Assembly (NCBI GenBank): GCA_041390685.1
Contig: JAWKPL010000001.1
Span: forward strand, 1,178,001 to 1,242,000
Length of the DNA stretch: 64,000 nucleotides
Direction: 5' to 3'
Source of the DNA: JAIBBD01 sp041390685
GTDB taxonomy: Bacteria > Chloroflexota > Dehalococcoidia > UBA2979
The notes below the pieces were generated by a model. The model was not told the origin of the DNA. It saw only the letters and a program-made list of their open reading frames with translations, and did no database searches. Every line of letters begins with the position of its first letter. Within the stretch, counting starts at the first letter, position 1. The position numbers and the translations under genes were made by a program. Shown piece by piece: positions 1 to 8,658 of the stretch.

Positions 1-286
1 AAACGTTTGTTCTGTATCCGAGAGGCCACCCCTCCTCGGGGCGGATGGGTCGTCGTGGGCGTAGCTGACACCTCGTTTGGATCGTTCGTGGCACGGGTGG
101 TGGAGCGGCCCGCCCACCCACCCTTCGAGGGGTTGCCGCCTCCCCTGCCTCCCCCGCTTCGGACGTGCAGACGCCACGCGACGCTGTGCGTCAGGGGACA
201 GACGCCGCGCCCCGTGCAGGCCGGATCGCAGACGGCCCGACCGGGTGTTCCGGTCGGGCCGTCTGTGTGACTCCCCGGGATGGAGG
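1..286. other. non-coding stretch at window edge
   Basis: No convincing gene is seen. Open frames here have no recognisable product and overlap a strong hairpin at 230-264. The stretch starts with an AAACGTTT palindrome. The upstream context lies outside the window. Confidence 0.5.
230..264 (-). terminator. intrinsic-type terminator hairpin
   Basis: Perfect 15-bp inverted repeat (left arm 230-244, right arm 250-264) with a 5-nt loop. It lies 23 bp beyond the stop of the minus-strand acyl-CoA dehydrogenase. There is no strong U tract, as is common in very GC-rich genomes. The stem core GGCCCGACCGG recurs in the terminator at 1660-1690. Confidence 0.8.
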
Positions 287-1510
287 TTACGACCTCGGGA
301 GGCCGAGGCCGCGGGTGGCGATGATGTTGCGCTGGATCTCGTTTGAGCCGGCGAAGATGGTGAAGACGACGCTGTGGACGTAGTCCTGGGTGAAGCGGGC
401 GTCGAGGGTGGTGTACGCGTCCTCGCGCTCCCAGATGTTGGCGTAGAGGCCAAACGACTTCATGCCGGTGTTGCAGACCCGCTGGTGGAGCTCCGAGTTC
501 CAGATCTTGGAGGTGGAGGCCTCGTAGTTCGGGATCACGCCCGCGGCCTGCATGGAGGCGATGCGGAACGAGAAGTTGAACATGACCTCGGACTCAATCC
601 AGCGGTCGGCGATCTTGTCGCGCGTGAGCTCGGCGCGGCCCTGCGAGCGCTCGGCGCCCTTGTCCGACTTCAGGTACTTGATGAGGTCCGTGAGATTGCG
701 GCGCTGCGTGATGGCGCCGCTGATGTTCGAGCGCTCGAAGTCGAGCAGCGTCATGCCCACGTACCAGCCACGGTTGACCTCACCGACGACGTTCTCGGCG
801 GGGATGCGGACATCCTCGTAGAAGGTCTCGTTGGTGGCGTGCTCCCAGCCCATCGAGACGATCGGGCGGACGGAGATGCCGGGCGTCGTCTGGTCCATGA
901 TCAGGAAGCTGATGCCGCGGTGCTTCGGGGCGTCCGGGTCGGTGCGGAAGAGGCCGAAGATCCAGTTCGTCTTGTGGGCTGTGGAGGTCCACATCTTCTG
1001 GCCGTTGATCACCCACTCGTCGCCGTCGCGGATGGCGCGCGCCTGGAGACCGGCGAGGTCGGAGCCGGCGCCGGGCTCGGAAAAGCCCTGCGCCCAGCGG
1101 ATCTCGCTGCGGATGGTGGGGGCGAGATACTTGGCCTTCTGCTCCTCGGTGCCGTGCACGAGCAGGGTGGGCCCGAGGAGTGAGAGGCCCTGGCCACCGG
1201 GCTGGGGAGCCTGCGCCTGCGCCATCTCAGACGCGAAGACGAACTGCTCCATGGTGGTCATGCCGGCACCGCCGTATTCCTTCGGCCAGTGCGGGGCGAC
1301 CCAGCCCTTCTCAGTGAGGGCGGCGTTCCACTCGGTCGCGGCCTGTCTTGCGGCGTCGTCGCCGTGGACGTAGTCCTGCTCCCAGTTGTCCTCGAGGCCG
1401 ATCGCGGGCTGCTCCTGGCGACGCTTGTAGTACTCGGGGAGGTTGGCATTGATGAAGTCGCGGACTTCCTTGCGGAACGCCGCCTGCTCGCCGCTGTCAG
1501 CCCAGTCCAT
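287..1510 (-). CDS. acyl-CoA dehydrogenase, long paralog 1
   Basis: FAD-dependent acyl-CoA dehydrogenase of 407 residues, predicted to introduce the alpha-beta double bond into an acyl-CoA. The family signature GFSEPGAGSDLAGL lies near residues 143-156. KMWTSTAHK follows, and the C-terminus GSNEIQRNIIATRGLGLPRS is typical of the flavin-binding end. It is nearly identical to the gene at 1710-2933 and clearly related to 39734-40963. The long N-terminal region with YYKRRQ is shared by all three. Start: ATG at 1510 with an AAAGGA ribosome site. It has its own promoter and terminator, so it is probably monocistronic. The substrate (fatty, branched or steroid acyl-CoA) cannot be told. Confidence 0.93.
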   Translation of the reverse strand: MDWADSGEQAAFRKEVRDFINANLPEYYKRRQEQPAIGLEDNWEQDYVHGDDAARQAATEWNAALTEKGWVAPHWPKEYGGAGMTTMEQFVFASEMAQAQAPQPGGQGLSLLGPTLLVHGTEEQKAKYLAPTIRSEIRWAQGFSEPGAGSDLAGLQARAIRDGDEWVINGQKMWTSTAHKTNWIFGLFRTDPDAPKHRGISFLIMDQTTPGISVRPIVSMGWEHATNETFYEDVRIPAENVVGEVNRGWYVGMTLLDFERSNISGAITQRRNLTDLIKYLKSDKGAERSQGRAELTRDKIADRWIESEVMFNFSFRIASMQAAGVIPNYEASTSKIWNSELHQRVCNTGMKSFGLYANIWEREDAYTTLDARFTQDYVHSVVFTIFAGSNEIQRNIIATRGLGLPRS

Positions 1511-1541
1511 CCACGGTTCCTTTCTCAGCCGGGTCAGTGCG

Positions 1542-1570
1542 TGCCGGTTTCATGAGGCGCAGGTCCGGCA
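1542..1570. repeat. hairpin with ATGAGGCGC loop (weak fifth copy)
   Basis: A 6-bp stem TGCCGG/CCGGCA encloses a 17-nt loop holding ATGAGGCGC at 1552-1560. The same nonamer sits in the loops of the hairpins at 23683-23762 and 26106-26176. The stem here is shorter and the loop longer, so this copy may be chance. Confidence 0.35.
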
Positions 1571-1614
1571 TCTGCGGTCGCAACTCAGGGCGTGAAACCC
1601 TCGAAGCACCGAGC

Positions 1615-1643
1615 ATTCTACGGCATCTCATGCCGTCTCGTAA
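1615..1643 (-). promoter_or_regulatory. promoter with palindromic operator for the first acyl-CoA dehydrogenase
   Basis: On the minus strand a TAGAAT -10 box (1620-1615) lies 17 bp from a weak TTACGA -35. The spacer is a perfect 6-3-6 palindrome, CGGCATGAGATGCCG (1621-1635), well placed for a repressor. The context around TAGAAT is shared with the upstream region of the second paralog at 3039-3044. Confidence 0.5.
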
Positions 1644-1659
1644 TCGTCGGAGGAAGCAA

Positions 1660-1690
1660 ACGGCCCGACCGGGAAACCCGGTCGGGCCGT
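1660..1690 (-). terminator. terminator hairpin
   Basis: Perfect 14-bp stem (1660-1673 with 1677-1690) and a 3-nt loop, 19 bp beyond the stop of the acyl-CoA dehydrogenase at 1710. The minus strand continues with TTTGCTT, giving a short U-rich tail. Confidence 0.85.
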
Positions 1691-1709
1691 AGTTGGTCAC
1701 TTCGGAAGG

Positions 1710-2933
1710 TCAGGACCGCGGCAGGCCCAGGCCGCGGGTGGCGATGATGTTGCGCTGGATCTCATTGGAGCCGCCGAAGATCGAGAACACGACGCTGTGG
1801 ACGTAGTCCTGCGTGAAGCGGCCGTCGAGCGGGGTGCGCGCGTCGTCACGGTCCCAGAGGTTGGCGTAGAGACCGAAGGCCTTCATGCCCGTATTCGAGG
1901 AGCGCTGGTGCAGCTCGGAGTTCCAGATCTTCGAGGTGGAGGCCTCGTAGTTCGGGATCACGCCGGACGCCTGCATGGACGCGATGCGGAACGAGAAGTT
2001 GAACATGACCTCGGACTCGATCCAGCGGTCCGCGACCTTGTCGCGAACGAGCGTGGCGCGGCCCTGTGAGCGCTCGGCGCCCGTGTCCGACTTCAGGTAG
2101 TTGATGAGGTCGGTGAGATTGCGGCGCTGCGTGATGGCGCCGCTGATGTTCGAGCGCTCGAAGTCCAGGAGGGTCATGGCGACGTACCAGCCGCGGTTGA
2201 CCTCGCCAACGACGTTCTCGGCCGGGATGCGGACATCCTCGTAGAACGTCTCGTTCGTGGCGTGCTCCCAGCCCATCGAGATGATGGGGCGGACGGAGAT
2301 GCCGGGCGTCGCCATGTCCATGATCAAGAAGCTGATGCCGCGGTGCTTGGGCGCGTCCGGGTCAGTGCGGAACAGGCCAAAGATCCAGTTGGCCTTGTGA
2401 GCAGTGGACGTCCACATCTTCTGGCCGTTGATCACCCACTCGTCACCGTCGCGCGTCGCGCGGGCCTGCAGGCCGGCGAGGTCTGAGCCGGCGCCCGGCT
2501 CAGAGAAGCCCTGGCCCCACCGCATCTCGCTGCGGATGGTGGGTGGGAGGTACTTCGCCTTCTGCTCCTCGGTGCCGTGCACGAGGAGGGTGGGGCCGAG
2601 GAGCGAGAGGCCGGAGCCGCCCGGCTGCGGCGCCTGCGCCTGCGCCATCTCCGAGGCGAAGACGAACTGCTCCATAGTGGTCATGCTCGCGCCGCCGTAC
2701 TCCTTCGGCCAGTGCGGGGCGACCCAGCCCTTCTCGGTGAGGGCGGCGTTCCACGCGGTCGCGGCCTGTTTCGCGGCGTCGTCGCCGTGGACGTAGTCCT
2801 GCTCCCAGTTCTCCTCGAGCCCCACGGCCGGCTTCTCCTGGCGCCGCTTGTAGTACTCGGGGAGGTTGGCCTGGATGAAGTCGCGGACTTCCCTGCGGAA
2901 TGTCGCCTGCTCGTCGCTGTCGGACCAGTCCAT
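1710..2933 (-). CDS. acyl-CoA dehydrogenase, long paralog 2
   Basis: Second 407-residue acyl-CoA dehydrogenase, about nine residues in ten identical to the gene at 287-1510 by eye. It has the same GFSEPGAGSDLAGL and QRNIIATRGLGLPRS motifs. Differences cluster at the N-terminus and near the C-terminal TGMKAFGLYAN region. ATG at 2933 follows an AAAGGA ribosome site. A strong terminator separates it from its paralog, so the pair arose by duplication but is transcribed as two units. The differing promoter regions suggest different expression or acyl chain preference; that is inference. Confidence 0.93.
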   Translation of the reverse strand: MDWSDSDEQATFRREVRDFIQANLPEYYKRRQEKPAVGLEENWEQDYVHGDDAAKQAATAWNAALTEKGWVAPHWPKEYGGASMTTMEQFVFASEMAQAQAPQPGGSGLSLLGPTLLVHGTEEQKAKYLPPTIRSEMRWGQGFSEPGAGSDLAGLQARATRDGDEWVINGQKMWTSTAHKANWIFGLFRTDPDAPKHRGISFLIMDMATPGISVRPIISMGWEHATNETFYEDVRIPAENVVGEVNRGWYVAMTLLDFERSNISGAITQRRNLTDLINYLKSDTGAERSQGRATLVRDKVADRWIESEVMFNFSFRIASMQASGVIPNYEASTSKIWNSELHQRSSNTGMKAFGLYANLWDRDDARTPLDGRFTQDYVHSVVFSIFGGSNEIQRNIIATRGLGLPRS

Positions 2934-3038
2934 CGTCGTTCCTTTCTGCTGGCCAGCCGGTTGCCCGTCGAGGCGGGATGTCCGCCGAATGCGCTCGTGA
3001 CCCGGGGCGCGGGTGCGCGCCCACGAGAGGCACCGCGC

Positions 3039-3044
3039 ATTCTA
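3039..3044 (-). promoter_or_regulatory. -10 box upstream of the second acyl-CoA dehydrogenase
   Basis: TAGAAT on the minus strand, in a context (CGTAGAATGC, GGTGC) shared with the promoter at 1615-1620. The palindromic operator of the first copy is replaced by a shorter CGAC/GTCG repeat. No good -35 is seen. Confidence 0.4.
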
Positions 3045-3087
3045 CGACATTCGTCGCACCTCGTGACGCGGCCGCACGTGGGGGCGG

Positions 3088-5349
3088 TCAGGCGCGGCGG
3101 GCAACGTCCGGGTCGGCGGCGGAGCCGGTGAGCAGGCGGCCGAGGCCGCCCTCTGCGGCCTCGCGCAGTGATTCGATGGGCGCATCGATCGGGCCGAGGC
3201 GGAAGCGGTCGCCAGAGACGACACCGAGGGCGACCGTGGGGACGTCGAACTCGGCGGCGAGGCGGCGAAGGCCCTCGAGGTCCTGGTGCTCGGTGACGGC
3301 GACGACGAAGCGTGACTGGGCTTCGCCGAAGAGCGCGGCGTCGAGGCGTGCGCCGAGGTCGAGCGCATCCTCCTCGGGCGCCGCGTCGAGGCCGAGGCCC
3401 GCGGCGATGCAGCATTCGGCGGCGGTCACCGCGAGTCCACCGTCGGCGCAGTCGTGCGCTGCGCTCAGCAGCCAGCGCGCGTGCGCTTCGCGCACGAACT
3501 CCTGGACGCGCGCCTCGTAGGGGAGGTCGATGTGGGGACGGCCGGCGACGGCACCGTGCATGCGGGCCAGATACTCGGAGCCGGCGAGCGTGGACGCCGG
3601 CTGCGCGGGCGGCGCGCCGACGAGGACGAGCGTATCGCCGACCTTCGGCGCGATCGTCAGGGCGCGGCGCACCTCGTCGACGATGCCGAGCATGCCGACC
3701 GTCGGAGTGGGCAGCACGGCGCCGGTCGGCGTCTCGTTGTAGAGCGAGGCGTTGCCGGAGACCACCGGGGTGCCGAGGGCGGCGCAGGCATCGGCCAGGC
3801 CGAGGATGGACTGCTCGATCTCGTAGGCGACCTCGGGGCGCTCGGGGTTGCCGAAGTTGAGGCAGTCGGTGATGGCGACGGGCGTCCCGCCGACCGCGAC
3901 GACGTTGCGGGCGGCCTCAGCGACCGCGATCTGTGCGCCCACTCGAGGGTCGAGCCCGACCAGGCGGCCGTTGCAGTCCGACGCCACGGCGATGCCCCGG
4001 TCGGTGCCCTTGAGCCAGATGACCGCGGCGTCGCCGCCGGGGGGAACGATGGTATTCGTCTGCACCTGGTGGTCGTACTGACGGAAGATCCAGCGCCGGC
4101 TGGCGAGGTTCTCGGACGCCAGCAGGTCGAGCAGCGTGCCCGTGGCGGCTTCCGGGGCGAGGTCGGGGAACGCCTCGAGGTCGGTCGACTGGCGGGCGTC
4201 GAGCTCGGGCGGACGCGCGGGATCGAGGTCGTACTGGGGCGGGTCGGAGAGCACGGCGACCGGGATGCGCGCGACGACCTTGTCGCCGTCGCGGATGGTG
4301 GCCATGCGGTCGTCGGTGACCGCGCCGATAACGTCGGCGTGCAGCTCCCAGCGGCGGAACAGGGCGAGCACGTCGTCGAGGTGTTCGCGCTTCGGGATAA
4401 CGAGCATGCGCTCCTGCGACTCGGAGAGCATGACCTCGTAGGGGGTCATGTGGAGCTCGCGCCGGGGCACGCGGGCGACATCGATGTCGATGCCGGTGCC
4501 GGCTCTGTTGGCGGACTCGACGGCGCTCGAGGTGAGTCCGGCGGCGCCGAGGTCCTGCAGGCCCTCGATCCAGTCGCCGTGGTGTTCGGCGAGCTCGACG
4601 CAGGCCTCCATGAGGAGCTTCTCCATGAAGGGGTTTCCGACTTGCACGGCGGGACGGCGCTCGGCGGAGTCCTCGTCGAGCTCGACGGAGGCGAAGGTGG
4701 CGCCATGGATGCCGTCTCGGCCGGTGTCGGCCCCGACGAGGACGAGCGGGTTGCCCGGCCCGTGAGCGGCCGCGGAGAGCAGGTGGTCAACGCGGCCGAT
4801 GCCGACGCACATGGCGTTGACGAGCGGGTTGCCGCTGTAGGCCGGGTCCATCTGCACCTCGCCACCCACGGTGGGGACGCCGATACAGTTGCCATAGCCG
4901 CCGATACCGGCGACCACGCCTGCGAAGAGGTGGCGGTTGCGGGCATCGTCGAGGGGGCCGAAGCGAAGCGAGTCGAGGAGCGCGACCGGCCGCATGCCCA
5001 TGGCGAAGATGTCGCGCAGGATGCCGCCGACCCCGGTGGCTGCGCCCTCGTAGGGTTCGATGGCGCTGGGGTGATTGTGGGACTCCATCTTGAAAACGGC
5101 GCACCAGCCGTCGCCCAGGTCGATCGCGCCGGCGTTTTCGGCGCCGACCTCGGTCAGCACGCGCGGGCCGTGGGTGGGGAAGTGGTGGAAGAGCGGGCGG
5201 GTGTGCTTGTAGCCGCAATGTTCGGACCAGAGGGCGCCCGCCATGCCGAGTTCGACCTCGGTGGGCTCACGGTCGAGCATATCGAGGAGGCGCTCGTATT
5301 CGGCGCGCGACATCGCGACCTGAGCGAGCGTGTGGTCGTCGACGGGCAT
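3088..5349 (-). CDS. purL: phosphoribosylformylglycinamidine synthase subunit PurL
   Basis: Small-type PurL, the ATP-dependent synthetase subunit that makes FGAM from FGAR with PurQ and PurS (step 4 of purine synthesis). Family markers include LWSEHCGYKHTRP near residue 40, KMESHNHPSA near residue 90 and the two AIR-synthase-like repeats. The frame is open 300 bp further upstream, but that stretch is low-complexity and runs into the divergent lipoprotein gene. The ATG at 5349 gives 753 residues, near the family norm, and has GGAG 9 nt upstream. ATGs at 5364 and 5388 are alternatives. purQ lies 3.6 kb away; no purS is seen. Confidence 0.95.
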   Translation of the reverse strand: MPVDDHTLAQVAMSRAEYERLLDMLDREPTEVELGMAGALWSEHCGYKHTRPLFHHFPTHGPRVLTEVGAENAGAIDLGDGWCAVFKMESHNHPSAIEPYEGAATGVGGILRDIFAMGMRPVALLDSLRFGPLDDARNRHLFAGVVAGIGGYGNCIGVPTVGGEVQMDPAYSGNPLVNAMCVGIGRVDHLLSAAAHGPGNPLVLVGADTGRDGIHGATFASVELDEDSAERRPAVQVGNPFMEKLLMEACVELAEHHGDWIEGLQDLGAAGLTSSAVESANRAGTGIDIDVARVPRRELHMTPYEVMLSESQERMLVIPKREHLDDVLALFRRWELHADVIGAVTDDRMATIRDGDKVVARIPVAVLSDPPQYDLDPARPPELDARQSTDLEAFPDLAPEAATGTLLDLLASENLASRRWIFRQYDHQVQTNTIVPPGGDAAVIWLKGTDRGIAVASDCNGRLVGLDPRVGAQIAVAEAARNVVAVGGTPVAITDCLNFGNPERPEVAYEIEQSILGLADACAALGTPVVSGNASLYNETPTGAVLPTPTVGMLGIVDEVRRALTIAPKVGDTLVLVGAPPAQPASTLAGSEYLARMHGAVAGRPHIDLPYEARVQEFVREAHARWLLSAAHDCADGGLAVTAAECCIAAGLGLDAAPEEDALDLGARLDAALFGEAQSRFVVAVTEHQDLEGLRRLAAEFDVPTVALGVVSGDRFRLGPIDAPIESLREAAEGGLGRLLTGSAADPDVARRA

Positions 5350-5486
5350 CGGCGGCGGCTCCATCCGGAGAGGATCGCGGGATGACATCAGCGTAGCAGC
5401 GGTCGCGGCGACGGGGGAGCGAGGCACGTGTCCGTGAGGCGAGACGTGCGTAAGATCATCGGCGGTGGCGACGTCCGCACGGCGGA

Positions 5487-6248
5487 ATGGGGTCGAGGAT
5501 GGGACAGTGGGGGCGGTCGGGCCGCTGGATCGTGCAAGCGGGCATGCTTGGCTCGCTGTTCCTCGCGGCATGCGGCGGTGACGCGCCCAACGGCGGGGGC
5601 TCAGTCCCCGTCGATCCCGGCGCCGCCGCGTCCGAAACGGCCGCGGCAACCGCTACCGCGACGCGGCAGAGCAGTGTGCCGGTAGGCGCGGTGCGGACGG
5701 ACTTCAGCCTCGGGTCGTGCGAGGCGACGGTGAGCGGTGGGGTGACGGCCACGATTCGCAGTGGAGGCGACCAGGGGGCGGTCGCCAGCGAGTACTGGCT
5801 GACCGAAGCGGAAGTGCTGCAGGCGGCGCGTCAGCTGAACGAGGACCCGGTAGCGGCAGAGGCGAAACTCGCGGCGGGCGAGTTCGTGTTCTATCCGCTC
5901 GTGCTCAACTGCGGCGACTCGCGGACGGGCGTCGTGTTCCTGCCAAGCGCGACGACGCACGAGCAGTTCCCGTTCGGACCGGGAAGCTATGGCATCGCGG
6001 CGATCGCGGGTGGGACGCGCCCCCCCGACGGGGAAGTAGGCGCCTCGGTCACCCTCAACGGCACGGCCTACCGGGCGGCCGGCGGCACGTTCGAGGTGAC
6101 ACGCTTCGACTACGAAGTGTTCGCCGGGGCGTTCCGGTTCGACGTCGAAGAGCAACGCGTGACCGCAGAGCCCCGACGGGCCACCATCGAGGGCCACTTC
6201 GAGATGAAGTGCACAGGCGGCACCGCCGGCGGGCGCTGCGCACCCTGA
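5487..6248 (+). CDS. putative lipoprotein, unknown function
   Basis: 253 residues beginning with a hydrophobic segment and a lipobox (SLFLAAC, Cys near residue 28), so probably exported and lipid-anchored on the outer face of the membrane. A Gly/Ala/Thr-rich linker follows. The remainder is a beta-rich-looking domain with four cysteines (two pairs possible). No family is recognised. It is divergent from purL and convergent with the phosphoesterase gene. The first ATG is used, but a start nearer the hydrophobic segment (about 5544) would also keep the lipobox. Confidence 0.7.
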   Translation: MGSRMGQWGRSGRWIVQAGMLGSLFLAACGGDAPNGGGSVPVDPGAAASETAAATATATRQSSVPVGAVRTDFSLGSCEATVSGGVTATIRSGGDQGAVASEYWLTEAEVLQAARQLNEDPVAAEAKLAAGEFVFYPLVLNCGDSRTGVVFLPSATTHEQFPFGPGSYGIAAIAGGTRPPDGEVGASVTLNGTAYRAAGGTFEVTRFDYEVFAGAFRFDVEEQRVTAEPRRATIEGHFEMKCTGGTAGGRCAP

Positions 6249-6302
6249 TCTGGCGACATCCGGGGCCACGAGCGACGAGAACTTCGGCGCGGCGGGCCTC
6301 TT

Positions 6303-6317
6303 TGGACCGCCGGTCCA
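6303..6317. terminator. short hairpin between convergent genes
   Basis: 6-bp stem TGGACC/GGTCCA with a 3-nt loop, between the stops of the lipoprotein (6248) and phosphoesterase (6321) genes. It could serve either strand. It is weak. Confidence 0.4.
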
Positions 6318-6320
6318 GCC

Positions 6321-7922
6321 TCAACGCAAACCGATGCGTCCATCCGTGGCCGCCTCGAAGGGGCGCGGCAGCGCTTCGACGTACTCGACGAGTGCCTCGC
6401 CGTCGGTGCCGCCGACGACCTCGCGGTCCACGCCTTCGAGGAGGACCGTGAAGCTGTCGCCGCCGGTGGCGATGAAGTTGTTCACGGTGACGGTGTAGGT
6501 CGCCGCGAGGTCGAGCGTCGCGTCGCCTACCTCGATGTCTTCCGGGCGGATACGGTCACCGACCGGAGCGTCTGGCGACCAGCGATAGCGCAGTCCAGAG
6601 AGCTGAAGGATGCGCGGCTCGGGCTGCCCCTGCCACTGCTGCTCGAGGAGACGTTCGACCTGGGCGCCGGTGAGCGTCATGCGAATGACGGCGTTGCGGA
6701 AGGGCTGCACCGCGAAGAGCTCGCCCCACGTCACCTCGCCTGCCTCAATATCGGCGCGCATGCTGCCCGGGTTGAGAAATGCGAGCTGGGTGCCGCCCTT
6801 CGCGCGCTGCGCGTCCGCGATCAGGTCGCCGAGGGCGGACTCCCCGGCCGGGGACTGCTCACGCGTGATGGGCGCGCCGGCGAGGCCGACGACGCGGTCG
6901 ATGAGGGGCGCCACGGCGCTCCGCGAGCGCTGAATGAGTTGCTCGATCTGCGGGTGCGGCGTGGAGCCGGGGAAGACATCGCCCCAGGTCCGCACGACGC
7001 GGCCCTGCTTCGAGACGACGTCGCCAGACTTGCGGTCGATGACGAGGTCGATCGCGGCGAACGCGGTGCCGTCAGCGTAGGCCTGCGTCACAAGCTTTCC
7101 GTCCACGGTGCCGACGAAGCCTGTCTCGGAGTGGCCCGTCATCACCACGTCAACCGCGCCGTCGAGCGCCTCAACGATCGGGACGAGGGGGCCGGTGATG
7201 GGGCCGCCCTCGAGGTCGCCGGCGCCGGAGCCATGGAGCAGCACGATGATGGTCTCGATGCCGCGAGCGCGCAGCACCGGGACATAGCGGTTCACGCTCT
7301 CCGCCTCGTCCAGGAACTCGAGGGACGCGACGCCGGCGGGCGTCACGATCGTGGGCGTGTCGCGGAACGCGACGCCGATGATGCCGACCTCGACGCGGCC
7401 GACCTTTTCGATGGCGTAGGCAGGGAGGACGGGCTGCCCCGTCGTGCGGTCGATGACGTTGGCGGCCAGGTACTGGTAGGGGGCTGGAGCGCGACAGTCG
7501 CCGCCCGGCCGGCAACCGCCGTACTGCTTGCCGAGGAAGTCGCGAATGCCGTCGTTGAGTTCGTGGTTGCCGAGGGCGCTGTAGCGCAGCCCCATCAGGC
7601 CGAGCGCCTCGATGATCGGGCGGTCGTCGAGCAGGTTCGAGACCGGCGGGCTGGAGCCGAAGAGGTCGCCGCCTCCGAGGATGAGCGACGATGCGCCCTC
7701 CGCGTCCGCGTCATGGACCGCCTGAGCGAGGTAAGTGCCGAGCACGGCGGCCCCGCCGACCGGGCGGCCGTCGAGGGTGAGCGGCTCGAGCTGGCCTCGA
7801 AGGTCGTTCACCGCGAGGAGCTGGAGGTGGATGGGGGCGCCCTTCGCCGCCTCGGCGGGGAGTACGGAGACAGCGAGCAAGGCACCGGCGAGCAGAGCGA
7901 CGAGCGCGGCGAGACGTGGCAT
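6321..7922 (-). CDS. secreted 5'-nucleotidase/UshA-like metallophosphoesterase with altered metal site
   Basis: 533 residues with an N-terminal signal peptide (cleavage near AEAA, residue 25). The calcineurin-like N-domain has GGGDLFG, GNHE and LLHGSG, followed by a 5_nucleotid_C domain (NPGSMRADI, TLTGAQVERLLEQQW). This family hydrolyses nucleotides or other phosphoesters outside the cytoplasmic membrane. Oddity: the first metal motif, normally NDxHG, reads NDLRGQ, so the His ligand is Arg. The GHxH/GHxQ motif reads GHSE. Two first-shell ligands are therefore changed, and activity may be altered or lost. ATG at 7922 has GGAG 6 nt upstream. Confidence 0.88.
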   Translation of the reverse strand: MPRLAALVALLAGALLAVSVLPAEAAKGAPIHLQLLAVNDLRGQLEPLTLDGRPVGGAAVLGTYLAQAVHDADAEGASSLILGGGDLFGSSPPVSNLLDDRPIIEALGLMGLRYSALGNHELNDGIRDFLGKQYGGCRPGGDCRAPAPYQYLAANVIDRTTGQPVLPAYAIEKVGRVEVGIIGVAFRDTPTIVTPAGVASLEFLDEAESVNRYVPVLRARGIETIIVLLHGSGAGDLEGGPITGPLVPIVEALDGAVDVVMTGHSETGFVGTVDGKLVTQAYADGTAFAAIDLVIDRKSGDVVSKQGRVVRTWGDVFPGSTPHPQIEQLIQRSRSAVAPLIDRVVGLAGAPITREQSPAGESALGDLIADAQRAKGGTQLAFLNPGSMRADIEAGEVTWGELFAVQPFRNAVIRMTLTGAQVERLLEQQWQGQPEPRILQLSGLRYRWSPDAPVGDRIRPEDIEVGDATLDLAATYTVTVNNFIATGGDSFTVLLEGVDREVVGGTDGEALVEYVEALPRPFEAATDGRIGLR

Positions 7923-8022
7923 CGAGGGCTCCAGAGTACGGGCACGAGCGGTGCCTACGTCTATACACGGTGGCGGCCGCTGTCGCGAGCGGGCCGCGCC
8001 ACCCGTTGGCTCTCCTCGTCGG

Positions 8023-8622
8023 CTACTTCATCGAGAACGGCGGGTACCGGTCGACGAGCAGGCCTACGTAGGCAAAGACGCGCGAGCCCCACCGTTGCAC
8101 ACCAACGAGGTACTCGACGGGGCCCTGCGGGTAACGGCCCGTGGCCAGAACGACGATGAGCATCCACAGGAAGACGAAGATCGCGCCGATCGCCAGGAGT
8201 ATCAGCGCGAGGTAATGGGGCAGAGCGAGGATCCACTTGATCAGGGGCATGAAGCGCGCGTACTGCTCCTGACGTTGTACCGAGTACTGAACGGGCGCGT
8301 ACTGCCCGTCGTCGAACGAGAAGGGCGGATACCGGTTGTGGAAGAGGACATAGGCCCAGACGTTCAAAGACCAGCGCTGGATGCCCACCTGCAGCTTGAA
8401 GAGACTCTCTGGGTACTTCCGAGTGAAGAGGATGGCGAACAACGCAAGCAGCGTGATTACGGTCGACAGGTTATTGAGGACGTTGGTGATCAGGAGATGT
8501 GGGATGGCGAGCAGCCACCGCACGAGAATCATCCAGCGCTTACCACCCTCAGGTGACTGCACCTGCAGGTGGACGGGGTAGTCGGCGGACTCGGAAGACA
8601 TGGTCGCGGACATGGTGGCCAT
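8023..8622 (-). CDS. DUF4389 membrane protein
   Basis: 199 residues with two tandem DUF4389-like repeats. Each has a hydrophobic helix (RWLLAIPHLL; KWILALPHYL) followed by R/KYP...L...G..RW...V.AYV......RYPPFS. The membrane protein has about four helices, and the family has no known function. Start: the ATG at 8622 follows an excellent AAAGGAGGTG ribosome site at about 7 nt. The upstream GTG at 8658 overlaps the preceding gene and lacks one. Confidence 0.85.
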   Translation of the reverse strand: MATMSATMSSESADYPVHLQVQSPEGGKRWMILVRWLLAIPHLLITNVLNNLSTVITLLALFAILFTRKYPESLFKLQVGIQRWSLNVWAYVLFHNRYPPFSFDDGQYAPVQYSVQRQEQYARFMPLIKWILALPHYLALILLAIGAIFVFLWMLIVVLATGRYPQGPVEYLVGVQRWGSRVFAYVGLLVDRYPPFSMK

Positions 8623-8658
8623 CGGGACACCTCCTTTCGGACCGTGAAACGGTATCAC

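Noticed and set aside
3454..5385. 643-codon plus-strand open frame opposite purL
   Set aside because: Frame is a GC-codon shadow of purL; its protein is Val/Gly/Arg-rich with no domain, while purL is clear on the other strand.
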